Assembly (NCBI RefSeq): GCF_014649715.1
Contig: NZ_BMTO01000008.1
Span: 62,001 to 126,000 of the forward strand
Direction: 5' to 3'
Source of the DNA: Streptomyces lateritius
GTDB taxonomy: Bacteria; Actinomycetota; Actinomycetes; Streptomycetales; Streptomycetaceae
Length of the DNA: 64,000 nt
Part shown: positions 7,882 through 15,673 of the stretch, piece by piece
Numbering within the stretch: position 1 is the first letter of the stretch
Layout of the letters: the number at the start of each line of letters is the position of its first letter
The notes under the pieces: generated by a model
Seen by the model: only the letters and a program-made list of their open reading frames with translations
The model's database searches: none
Told to the model about the DNA's origin: nothing
Made by a program: the position numbers and the translations under genes

Positions 7882-8338
7882 GCGCGCCCGACGTCGTGCC
7901 GCCGCCCGGTCCGTACGAGACGGTCGGCCCGGTGCTCCACCCGCAGCGGCTGTGCGCGGGTGGACCACGCGAGGTTCGCCGTCTTCGGCGTACGGGACGG
8001 AGCGGCTGTCCCGGCGTGGCGGCGCGGGCACCTGCCGGAACGACCGCGCGGGCACCCGCCGGAACGACGGCCCTGGAAGGCCGCCGCTCCACGACCGCCG
8101 CTGACCGCGACGCCGCGGCCGGCCGGCCGGCCGGGCGAGCGTCCCCGTCCACGACCGGCGTGGCCCCGGCGGGCGGGGCACCGCGGGCCTCCGTCCCCGG
8201 CACGCCCCCGCCGGGTGGGACCGGCACCGCACGGCTCCGTCCTCGGCTTGCCCCGGTCGGGTGTGGCCGCTCCCGCCCCGGGAGGGAGCCGCGCGGGCCA
8301 GCGCGAGAGGGCCGGGGGCGGGCTGCTTGAATGGGAGC
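7882..8338 (+). other. Non-coding gap between the mqnC unit and menG
   Basis: I see no supportable gene in this 457-base stretch on either strand; open frames here are Ala/Pro/Arg low-complexity translations without a family or ribosome binding site. It contains a 24-bp direct repeat in tandem (8022-8045 and 8046-8069, two mismatches). No convincing terminator or promoter stands out, although menG must have start signals near 8339 or be read from upstream. Confidence 0.5.
8022..8069 (+). repeat. Tandem 24-bp direct repeat, two copies
   Basis: Two adjacent 24-base units, each beginning GCGCGGGCACC and ending GCCGGAACGAC plus one base, differ at two positions. They lie in the non-coding gap before menG. 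The role is unknown; replication slippage could explain them. Confidence 0.7.
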
Positions 8339-9031
8339 GTGACCCGAGCCTCCCTGGACAAGCAGCCGCACGAAGTCGCCTCGATGTTCGACGACGTGGC
8401 GGCGAACTACGACCTGACCAACGACGTGCTCTCGCTCGGCCAGGACCGGCGCTGGCGCAAGGAGGTCGCCAAGGCCGTCGACGCGCGCCCGGCGCAGAAG
8501 ATCCTGGACCTCGCCGCCGGGACCGGCACCTCGTCACTGCCCTTCGCGGCCACCGGCGCGTACGTCGTCCCGTGCGACTTCTCCCTCGGGATGCTCCGCG
8601 AGGGCAAGAAGCGGCACGGCTGGTTGCCCCTCACGGCCGGCGACGGGACGAAGCTCCCCTTCCGCGACGGCGTCTTCGACGCGGTGACGATCTCCTTCGG
8701 CCTGCGCAACATCCAGGACACCGAGGCGGCGCTGCGCGAGCTGTACCGAGTGACGAAGCCCGGCGGCCGGGTCGTGATCTGCGAGTTCTCCCGCCCCACG
8801 TGGAAGCCGTTCCGCACGGTGTACGAGGAGTACCTGATGCGGGCGCTGCCGCCGGTGGCCCGCGCGGTCTCCTCCAACCCGGACGCGTACGTCTACCTCG
8901 CCGAGTCCATCCAGTCCTGGCCGGACCAGCCGACCCTCGCCGGGCTGCTGCAGAAGTCCGGCTGGACGAAGGTGGCCTGGCGGAACCTGTCGGGCGGCAT
9001 CGTCGCCATGCACCGCGGCTTCAAGCCGTAG
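8339..9031 (+). CDS. menG: Demethylmenaquinone methyltransferase MenG/UbiE
   Basis: MenG transfers a methyl group from S-adenosylmethionine to demethylmenaquinone, the last step of menaquinone synthesis. The 230-residue protein shows class I methyltransferase motifs: the UbiE-specific MFDDVAANYDLTNDVLSLGQDRRWRK at about 15-40, motif I LDLAAGTGTSS (about 56-66), an acidic end of beta2, FRDGVFDAVTISFGLRN (about 112-128) and a KPGGRVVICEFS motif. GTG at 8339 (MTRASLDKQ) gives the normal family start; upstream codons in the same frame are in low-complexity DNA. It sits between mqnC and a prenyl reductase, in line with a menaquinone gene group. Confidence 0.95.
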   Translation: MTRASLDKQPHEVASMFDDVAANYDLTNDVLSLGQDRRWRKEVAKAVDARPAQKILDLAAGTGTSSLPFAATGAYVVPCDFSLGMLREGKKRHGWLPLTAGDGTKLPFRDGVFDAVTISFGLRNIQDTEAALRELYRVTKPGGRVVICEFSRPTWKPFRTVYEEYLMRALPPVARAVSSNPDAYVYLAESIQSWPDQPTLAGLLQKSGWTKVAWRNLSGGIVAMHRGFKP

Positions 9032-9135
9032 GGCCGCCCGGCCCTCATCCGCCGGAAAGCCCCGGTCGCCGCCGGCCGCCCCGCCGGAGAGCCGCCGGCC
9101 GCCCCCGCCCCGCCGGATCCCTGATCCCCCCGCAA

Positions 9136-9141
9136 TAGACT
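9136..9141 (+). promoter_or_regulatory. Candidate -10 element of the geranylgeranyl reductase-like gene
   Basis: TAGACT matches the actinobacterial TAGRNT -10 and lies 37 bases before the GTG start, which has GGGAG at good spacing. The same hexamer appears before nuoA2 at 55728. No clear -35 is visible. Confidence 0.45.
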
Positions 9142-9178
9142 GCAACCGACCTGCCCTCGACCTTCGGGAGACCCCGCC

Positions 9179-10462
9179 GTGACCGAGCCCCTCTCCGAGC
9201 ACAGCGCAGATGTGATCGTCGTCGGGGCAGGCCCGGCCGGTTCCACGACCGCGTACTACCTCGCCAAGGCGGGACTCGACGTCCTGCTCCTGGAGAAGAC
9301 CGCGTTCCCCCGCGAGAAGGTCTGCGGCGACGGCCTCACCCCCCGCGCCACCAAGCAGCTCGTCTCCATGGGGATCGACATCTCCGAGGAGGCGGGCTGG
9401 CTGCGCAACAAGGGGCTGCGGATCATCGGCGGCGGTGTCCGGCTCCAGCTCGACTGGCCGGATCTCGCCTCGTACCCGGACTACGGACTCGTCCGCAAGC
9501 GGGACGACTTCGACGAGCAGCTCGCGCGCCAGGCGCAGAAGGCCGGCGCGCGGCTCTACGAGCGGTGCAACGTCGGTGCCCCGGTCATCGACGACCGCAC
9601 CGGCCGGATCACCGGCGTGCACGCCAAGCTCGGCGACGAGAAGCGTGAGGTCACCTTCCATGCCCCGCTCGTCGTCGCCGCCGACGGCAACTCGACCCGG
9701 CTCTCCCTCGCCATGGGTCTGCACCGGCGTGAGGACCGGCCGATGGGCGTGGCGGTACGGACGTACTTCACCAGCCCCCGCCACGACGACGACTACCTGG
9801 AGTCCTGGCTGGAGCTGTGGGACCGGCGCGGTCCGCAGGACCGGCTGCTGCCCGGCTACGGCTGGATCTTCGGCATGGGCGACGGCACGTCCAACGTCGG
9901 TCTCGGCATCCTCAACTCCTCCTCCGCCTTCAAGGAGCTGGACTGGCGCGAGGTCCTCAAGGCCTGGTGCGCCTCCATGCCGGAGGACTGGGGCTTCACC
10001 CCGGACAACATGACGACGCCGATCCGCGGCGCCGCCCTGCCGATGGCCTTCAACCGTCAGCCGCACTACACCAAGGGCCTGTTGCTCGTCGGGGACGCCG
10101 GTGGCCTGGTCAACCCGTTCAACGGCGAGGGCATCGCGTACGCGATGGAATCCGGCCAGATCGCGGCCGACGTCATCGTCCAGGCGCACGCCCGGGCGAC
10201 CCCGGCCCAGCGCGAACTGGCGCTGCACCACTACCCGAAGATCCTCAAGGACACCTACGGCGGGTACTACACGCTCGGCCGGGCCTTCGTGAAGATCATC
10301 GGCAACCCGAAGATCATGAAGATCGCGACGCAGCGGGGTCTGACCCACCCGGTCCTGATGAAGTTCACGCTGAAGATGCTGGCGAACCTGACCGACCCCA
10401 CGGGCGGCGACGCGATGGACCGGATCATCAACGGCCTGTCGAAGGTTGCCCCGAAGGCCTGA
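9179..10462 (+). CDS. Geranylgeranyl reductase-family FAD oxidoreductase (MenJ-like)
   Basis: The 427-residue flavoprotein has an N-terminal FAD-binding Rossmann motif VVGAGPAGSTTAYYLAKAG (about 14-32), the family motif EKVCGDGLTPRA (about 46-57), and the second FAD motif GDAGGLVNPFNGEGIAYAM (about 306-324). Members reduce isoprenoid double bonds; mycobacterial MenJ saturates a menaquinone prenyl unit. With menG just upstream and complex I downstream, reduction of the menaquinone side chain is the best inference. Archaeal-type lipid reduction is less likely here. The start is GTG with GGGAG eight bases upstream. Its last 35 bases overlap the convergent AraC-type gene. Confidence 0.9.
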   Translation: MTEPLSEHSADVIVVGAGPAGSTTAYYLAKAGLDVLLLEKTAFPREKVCGDGLTPRATKQLVSMGIDISEEAGWLRNKGLRIIGGGVRLQLDWPDLASYPDYGLVRKRDDFDEQLARQAQKAGARLYERCNVGAPVIDDRTGRITGVHAKLGDEKREVTFHAPLVVAADGNSTRLSLAMGLHRREDRPMGVAVRTYFTSPRHDDDYLESWLELWDRRGPQDRLLPGYGWIFGMGDGTSNVGLGILNSSSAFKELDWREVLKAWCASMPEDWGFTPDNMTTPIRGAALPMAFNRQPHYTKGLLLVGDAGGLVNPFNGEGIAYAMESGQIAADVIVQAHARATPAQRELALHHYPKILKDTYGGYYTLGRAFVKIIGNPKIMKIATQRGLTHPVLMKFTLKMLANLTDPTGGDAMDRIINGLSKVAPKA

Positions 10463-11444
10463 ACGAGCGCCGGTAGTCGGTCGGGGACACCCCGACCGAC
10501 CGGATGAAGTGGCGCCGCAGGTTCGCCGCCGTACCGAGCCCGCTGTGGTCGCCGATCCGCTCGACGGGCAGGTCGCTGGATTCGAGCAGGCTCTGCGCGC
10601 GGGCCACCCGCTGCTGGAGAAGCCACTGCAGCGGGGTGGTCCCGTAGGTCTCCTGCACGCGCCGGTGGAAGGTGCGCGGGCTCATCCGGGCCCGCCGCGC
10701 CAGCTCCTCGACGGTCAGCGGCCGCGCGAGGTTCCGCGTGGCCCACTGGAGCACGGGACCGAGGCTGTCCTCCTCGCTCGGGGGCAGCGGCGCCTCGATG
10801 AACTGGGCCTGGCCCCCGGCACGGTGGGCGGGCACGACCATGCGCCGGGCGAGCTGCCCGGCGACCGTGGCCCCGAGGTCCTTCCGTACGAGGTGCAGAC
10901 AGAGGTCGAGCGCGGCGGTGGCCCCGGCGCTCGTCAGCACACCCCCCTCGTCCGTGTAGAGCACGGAGTCGTCGACCAGGACCTCCGGGTGGCGGGCGGC
11001 GAGCTGGGCGGTGTGCTGCCAGTGGGCGGTGGCCCGGCGCCCGTCGAGGAGACCGGCCGCGGCGAGCGCGAAGGCCCCCGTGCAGAGCGACACCATCCGG
11101 GCCCCGGACGCGGCGGCGGCCCGCAGGGCGTCCACCAGCTCCGGCGGGACCTCCTCGCCGTCCTCCACGACCGCGTCGGGGACGGACGGCACGATGACGG
11201 TGTCCGCGCCGGCGAGCCCGTCGAGGCCGTACTCCGTCCGCAGCGCGAAGACCCCGGGCCCGGCCTCCCCGCACAGCCGCAGCTCGTACCAGGGGTCCGC
11301 GAGGTCCGGCTGCGGGTTCCCGAACACCGTGCAGGCGATGGCGATTTCGTACAGCTCCCACATCGACGTCCCGACCCGCCGGTCCGGTACGACGGCGATG
11401 GCGACCACTCCCGGACCCGCTTCCGGACCCACTCCCGCACTCAT
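10428..11444 (-). CDS. GlxA-type transcriptional regulator (DJ-1/PfpI domain plus AraC helix-turn-helix)
   Basis: The 338-residue protein has an N-terminal class I glutamine-amidotransferase-like (DJ-1/PfpI) domain, with the SLCTGAFALAAAGLLDGRRAT nucleophile-elbow region at about 117-137 and TSAGATAALDLCLHLV near 171-186. A C-terminal AraC/XylS DNA-binding domain follows at about 230-330 (LARRARMSPRTFHRRVQETYGTTPLQWLLQQRVARAQSLLE and the second helix-turn-helix with SPTDYRRSF). Such regulators often activate catabolic or detoxification genes. It is divergent from the imine-reductase-like gene (84 bases between starts), the likeliest target. The ligand is unknown. Confidence 0.92.
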   Translation of the reverse strand: MSAGVGPEAGPGVVAIAVVPDRRVGTSMWELYEIAIACTVFGNPQPDLADPWYELRLCGEAGPGVFALRTEYGLDGLAGADTVIVPSVPDAVVEDGEEVPPELVDALRAAAASGARMVSLCTGAFALAAAGLLDGRRATAHWQHTAQLAARHPEVLVDDSVLYTDEGGVLTSAGATAALDLCLHLVRKDLGATVAGQLARRMVVPAHRAGGQAQFIEAPLPPSEEDSLGPVLQWATRNLARPLTVEELARRARMSPRTFHRRVQETYGTTPLQWLLQQRVARAQSLLESSDLPVERIGDHSGLGTAANLRRHFIRSVGVSPTDYRRSFRPSGQPSTGR

Positions 11445-11528
11445 ACGGACGACCCTATGGCAGGAACCGTGCGGACAGAGTCAGTCCTGCCACTGTCGGC
11501 CGGATTCCGCCGCTGCGAGCGTGGACGC

Positions 11529-12407
11529 ATGAGCGAAGAGAACGTCCGTAAAGAGAACGTCACCGTCATCGGGCTCGGGCAGATGGGCGCGGCGCTCGCC
11601 GCCGCCTTCCTGGACGCCGGCCACCCCACCACCGTCTGGAACCGCACCGCCGCCAAGGCCGGCCCCCTCGTCGCCCGCGGCGCCGCCCGCGCGGCCGGCG
11701 TCGCCGAGGCGGTCGCCGCGAGCGAGCTGGTCGTCGTCTGTGTCCTCGACCACGCGGCCGTCCACGAGCTCCTCGCCCCGCACGCGGAGGCGCTGCGCGG
11801 CCGGGTCCTCGTCAACCTCACCACCGGCTCGCCCGAGCAGGCCCGGGAGAGCGCCCGCTGGGCGGAGGGCCACGGCATCGGCTATCTCGACGGCGGCGTC
11901 ATGACGACCCCGCCGGGCATCGGCGACAGCGCCAACATGATCCTGTACGCGGGCGGGCCCGAGCTGCTCGCCCGGCACCGCGCGACCCTTGCCGTGCTGG
12001 GCGACCCGGTGGACCTCGGTGCGGACGCCGGGCTCGCCTCGCTCTACGACGCCGGGCTGCTCGGGCTCATGTGGTCGGTCTTCGGCGGCTGGCTGCACGC
12101 CACGGCCCTCACGGGCGCCGACGGGGTGGCGGCCCGGGACTTCACGGCGGTCGCCACCCGCTGGCTGAAGACGGTCTCCTGGTTCATGACCGGGTACGCC
12201 GAGCAGATCGACGCGGGCGAGTACCCGGGCGCGGACGCCACGATCGACGTCCAGGTGGCGGCCATCGGGCATCTGCTGCACGCGGGGGAGGAGCGCGGCG
12301 TCGACGGCCGGCTGCCGCGGCTGCACCTGGAGCTGATGCGGAGCGCGGTGGAGGCGGGGCACGGCGGGGACAGCTACGCCCGGATCATCGAGGCATTCCG
12401 GAAGTAG
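11529..12407 (+). CDS. NAD(P)-dependent oxidoreductase, imine reductase/beta-hydroxyacid dehydrogenase type
   Basis: The 292-residue protein starts its Rossmann fold with VIGLGQMGAALAAAFLDAGH and VWNRTAAKA (about 10-42), where the Asn-Arg-Thr after beta2 favours NADPH. The VNLTTGSPEQA segment and SLYDAGLLGLMWSVFGGWLHATAL in the C-terminal helical domain resemble bacterial imine reductases more than 3-hydroxyisobutyrate dehydrogenases, because the usual catalytic Lys of the latter is not seen. The substrate is unknown. The ATG at 11529 gives the normal family length. It is divergent from a GlxA/AraC regulator and is followed by a strong bidirectional terminator. Confidence 0.85.
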   Translation: MSEENVRKENVTVIGLGQMGAALAAAFLDAGHPTTVWNRTAAKAGPLVARGAARAAGVAEAVAASELVVVCVLDHAAVHELLAPHAEALRGRVLVNLTTGSPEQARESARWAEGHGIGYLDGGVMTTPPGIGDSANMILYAGGPELLARHRATLAVLGDPVDLGADAGLASLYDAGLLGLMWSVFGGWLHATALTGADGVAARDFTAVATRWLKTVSWFMTGYAEQIDAGEYPGADATIDVQVAAIGHLLHAGEERGVDGRLPRLHLELMRSAVEAGHGGDSYARIIEAFRK

Positions 12408-12421
12408 GCACCGGAAAGGGT

Positions 12422-12460
12422 CGAAGGGCCGTCGCTCCCCGGAGGAGTGGCGGCCCTTCG
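12422..12460. terminator. Bidirectional terminator between the imine reductase-like and NlpC/P60 genes
   Basis: CGAAGGGCCG pairs perfectly with CGGCCCTTCG, and the stem continues inward by seven pairs including two wobbles, around a five-base loop. It sits 15 bases after one stop codon and 24 before the other, between convergent genes. Confidence 0.8.
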
Positions 12461-12483
12461 TCGTACGACGGGAGGAGGTCCGG

Positions 12484-13323
12484 TCAGAGGATCCGCACGG
12501 CCCCGGACGGCGTGTCCCAGTCCAGGGAGCGCTCGACGACACCGGTGGAGGGGTTCTGCGCGCCGACGTACATGCCGCCGCCGACGTAGATCGCCACGTG
12601 GTACGAGCCGCTGCGGCTGCCCCAGTAGAGGATGTCGCCCGGCTGGAGGTTGCTCAGCGAGACGGACGTGCCCATGCTCGACTGCGAGCTGGAGACGCGG
12701 GGCAGGTCGATGCCGGCCTGGCGGTAGGCGGCCTGGACGAGGCCGGAGCAGTCCCACGAGTTGGGGCCGGTGCCGCCGGAGACGTAGGCGTCGCCGATCT
12801 GGGCGCGGGCGAAGGCCACGATCGCGGCGGCGGAGCCGGTGGGAGCCTGCGTGCTGCTGTCGGCGCTGTACGAGGAGCCGCTGTCGGACGAGCCGGAGCC
12901 CGAGGAGGAGGCGGGGGAGAGCTGCGTGCGTGCCTGGGTGCGGGAGGCGCGCTCCTGTGCCTCCGCGCGGGCCTTCTCGGCGCGCTCGGCCTCGGCCTTG
13001 CGGTCCGCCTCGGCCTTGGCCTTCTTGGCCTCCTGGGCGGCCTTGGCGATGGCGGCGTCCTCCTGGGCCCGCAGGCTCAGGTCGAGGGCCTCCTGGTGGG
13101 ACGCCTCCGCCGAGGCGGAGACGGCGCTCGCCAGTTCGGTGTCGAGCGAGCCGAGGGTGGGCATCTCGATGGTCTCGGTCACCGGCTCGGCATTCGCCGG
13201 CCCGGCAGCACCGGCCACCGCGATGGTGCTGAGGACGCCACCGGCAACTCCGGCACGGAGCGCGAGCTTCGAAGCGCTGCGGCGGGGCTTCCGGTGGCTG
13301 GGTATGTGAGCGGTGTGGGACAT
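12484..13323 (-). CDS. Secreted NlpC/P60 peptidoglycan endopeptidase with coiled-coil region
   Basis: The 279-residue precursor has a basic N-terminus (SHRKPRRSASK), a hydrophobic core and a signal peptidase site after ANA near residue 45. An Ala/Glu/Lys-rich coiled coil spans about 70-125, a Ser-rich linker about 130-160, and the C-terminal NlpC/P60 domain about 165-279 with catalytic Cys in SWDCSGLVQAAY and His in SYHVAIYVGGG. Such enzymes cut peptidoglycan stem peptides outside the membrane. ATG at 13323 is chosen because the signal peptide begins there; 50 codons of open frame upstream are leader DNA. The long leader could hold a riboswitch as seen for some streptomycete wall hydrolases, but I could not identify one. 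Confidence 0.93.
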   Translation of the reverse strand: MSHTAHIPSHRKPRRSASKLALRAGVAGGVLSTIAVAGAAGPANAEPVTETIEMPTLGSLDTELASAVSASAEASHQEALDLSLRAQEDAAIAKAAQEAKKAKAEADRKAEAERAEKARAEAQERASRTQARTQLSPASSSGSGSSDSGSSYSADSSTQAPTGSAAAIVAFARAQIGDAYVSGGTGPNSWDCSGLVQAAYRQAGIDLPRVSSSQSSMGTSVSLSNLQPGDILYWGSRSGSYHVAIYVGGGMYVGAQNPSTGVVERSLDWDTPSGAVRIL

Positions 13324-13837
13324 GAGTACAACCGCTATCAGGGGTTCCCGGTTCCCATCAAGAAACGTGTGTTGCGCCACAGTTACGACCGGAACCATCC
13401 AATCCGCTTCCCTGACACCTTTATTGACGCCGTAACGGGCAATTCGGGCACGGCCTATCAGGCCCTTGATCACGGGTTTTCCGCGAAAGGTCCGAATTGA
13501 CCGTCGCTTACCACCTCTTCACACCGTTGGCCAAGCCCCACTTTTGACGGCCCGTGAGGAAGGTGACGCAGGTCACGGCCGGCCAACTCGCGCGCCCGCC
13601 CCGTCGTTCGTGAACGCGCGCACGCGTCCACTTCGCTCCCCGGCGCCCCCCGGCCGAGTGGGGTGACCCCTCTATCACCCGTGCGAGTCCAGGGCGAATT
13701 TGCCTGTAGAGGCCATCTCTTGCTAGGAGAAGCCCCCTCCGACCAGCGGTGACACCCGCCGATGTCACGTCTCGTGCCCACTTGGCTACTTCCCGTATGA
13801 AGATCACCGTTCATCCGAATTCATGATCGTTCGCCTC

Positions 13838-13885
13838 GTGGTGGAGATCACAAAGTCGGTGTCGCACCCCGTGTCGCAGATCACA
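13838..13885 (+). promoter_or_regulatory. Pair of 15-bp direct repeats upstream of nuoA
   Basis: GTGGTGGAGATCACA (13838-13852) and GTGTCGCAGATCACA (13871-13885) agree at 12 of 15 positions and start exactly 33 bases apart, about three helical turns, so they face the same side of DNA. The second covers the -35 area of the candidate TAGGAT promoter. The GTG...TCACA layout recalls CRP/FNR-type sites; the regulator is not known. Confidence 0.5.
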
Positions 13886-13897
13886 GATCGACGGGCA

Positions 13898-13903
13898 TAG
13901 GAT
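13898..13903 (+). promoter_or_regulatory. Candidate -10 element of the nuoA-N operon
   Basis: TAGGAT is a good TAGRAT -10. It would start transcription near 13910, giving a leader of about 100 bases before the nuoA GTG. No -35 consensus is present; instead one of the direct repeats covers that place, suggesting an activator-dependent promoter. Confidence 0.5.
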
Positions 13904-13919
13904 GCGAGTCAAACGGGCT

Positions 13920-13935
13920 TGTGAACTGCCTCACA
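13920..13935 (+). promoter_or_regulatory. Rex-like operator (ROP) in the nuoA leader
   Basis: TGTGAACTGCCTCACA has the perfect dyad TGTGA-N6-TCACA and matches the streptomycete Rex operator pattern TGTGAACGCGTTCACA in both arms and part of the centre. Rex represses respiratory genes when NADH/NAD+ is low. The site lies just downstream of the predicted transcript start, a natural position for repression. Confidence 0.55.
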
Positions 13936-14013
13936 TGTACGCGATCTTCGAGGCGGCGAGACGGATGCCCGGTGCGGTCCAACGGTCAAGGACGACTGGA
14001 AGGAGCGAGGAGC

Positions 14014-14373
14014 GTGAATGCGTACGCGCCCATCCTCGTGCTCGGCGCCCTCGGGGCAGGGTTTGCGATCTTCTCCGTGGTCATGGCCACGCTAATCGGC
14101 CCAAAGCGGTACAACAGGGCGAAGCTCGAGGCGTACGAGTGCGGCATCGAGCCGACGCCCACTCCTGCCGGAGGCGGCCGCTTCCCGATCAAGTACTACC
14201 TGACGGCGATGCTCTTCATCATTTTCGACATCGAGATCGTCTTCCTCTATCCCTGGGCCGTCACCTTCGACGCCCTGGGGATCTTCGGGCTCGTGGAGAT
14301 GTTGCTCTTCGTGCTCACCGTCTTCGTCGCCTACGCCTACGTGTGGCGGCGCGGCGGCCTGGAATGGGACTGA
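14014..14373 (+). CDS. nuoA: NADH-quinone oxidoreductase subunit A
   Basis: First gene of a 14-gene complex I operon. The 119-residue membrane protein has three hydrophobic helices and the conserved loop KLEAYECGIEP (about 34-44), which lines the quinone chamber, followed by RFPIKYYLTAMLFIIFDIE. NuoA sits at the junction of the membrane and hydrophilic arms. GTG at 14014 is chosen because GAGGAG lies just upstream and the family starts there. The operon is probably read from a promoter near 13900 with Rex-type control. NuoB follows after 17 bases. Confidence 0.97.
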   Translation: MNAYAPILVLGALGAGFAIFSVVMATLIGPKRYNRAKLEAYECGIEPTPTPAGGGRFPIKYYLTAMLFIIFDIEIVFLYPWAVTFDALGIFGLVEMLLFVLTVFVAYAYVWRRGGLEWD

Positions 14374-14390
14374 GGGGCTGAGGGGCACCT

Positions 14391-14941
<551 letters not shown>

Positions 14942-14945
<4 letters not shown>

Positions 14946-15673
14946 GTGACGAGACACCCAACCCCGACAAGGAGCTCAGCGCGCAGAACCTGCCCGGGCA
15001 GCGCGGCGACCAGGGCGAGGAGGTCCGCGTCCAGCGCGGGATGTTCGGCGCCCAGAGCGGCGCCGACACCTCCGGGTACGGCGGCCTCGTCCGCTCCGTC
15101 CGGCTGCCGGGCCCGGCCACCCGCCCCTACGGCGGCTGGTTCGACGAGGTGGCCGACGAACTCGAAGGCGCCCTCGACGAGCAGGGCCTCCTGCCGGAGA
15201 ACGCCATCGAGAAGACGGTCGTCGACCGCGGCGAGCTGACCTTCCACATCGCGCGCGAGCACCTCCTGCGGGTCGCCCGCACCCTTCGCGACGACCCCGC
15301 CCTGCGCTTCGAGCTCTGTACGGGCGTCTCCGGTGTCCACTACCCCGGTGACAAGGGCCGCGAGCTGCACGCCGTCTACCACCTGCGCTCGCTCACCCAC
15401 GGCCGGCTGATCCGCCTGGAGGTGTCCGCCCCGGACGCCGACCCGCACGTCCCGTCGCTCGTCACGGTCTACCCGACCAACGACTGGCACGAGCGCGAGG
15501 CGTACGACTTCTTCGGCATCGTCTTCGACGGCCACCCCGCCCTCACCCGGATCATGATGCCGGACGACTGGCAGGGCCACCCGCAACGCAAGGACTACCC
15601 CCTCGGCGGCATCCCCGTCGAGTACAAGGGCGCCCAGATCCCGGCTCCGGACCAGCGGAGGTCGTACTCGTGA
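14942..15673 (+). CDS. nuoC: NADH-quinone oxidoreductase subunit C
   Basis: NuoC (30-kDa subunit) is a structural part of the hydrophilic arm next to NuoD. The 243-residue protein has an extended N-terminus of about 70 residues, then the 30-kDa domain ending with the signature WHEREAYDFFGIVFDGHPALTRI (about 182-204) and GHPQRKDYPLGG. The start is TTG at 14942, overlapping the nuoB stop as TTGA; no better start exists before conserved sequence. Its stop overlaps the nuoD GTG. The second-cluster copy at 56748 is twice as long because of a disordered tail. Confidence 0.96.

Larger units (their letters stand above)
13324..14013. other. Divergent control region between the NlpC/P60 gene and the nuo operon
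   Basis: No gene is supportable in these 690 bases. It is richer in A/T and in dyads than its surroundings: GTGACGCAGGTCAC at 13563-13576, GTGACA-N8-TGTCAC at 13749-13768, two 15-bp direct repeats at 13838 and 13871, and a TGTGA-N6-TCACA dyad at 13920. The first 250 bases are the probable leader and promoter of the NlpC/P60 gene on the minus strand; the last 180 control nuoA on the plus strand. Confidence 0.6.

Noticed and set aside
7847..8371. Open frames on both strands in the gap before menG
   Set aside because: They have no ribosome binding site, consist of Pro/Ala/Arg/Gly repeats, and include the 24-bp tandem repeat; no support for a gene.
10446..11528. N-terminal extension of the imine-reductase-like gene by 361 codons
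   Set aside because: The extension is antisense to the AraC-type regulator; the Rossmann fold starts at the ATG at 11529.
13324..13500. c-di-AMP (ydaO) riboswitch in the NlpC/P60 leader
   Set aside because: Expected for wall hydrolases in this genus, but I could not match the conserved ydaO segments; a covariance-model search would decide.
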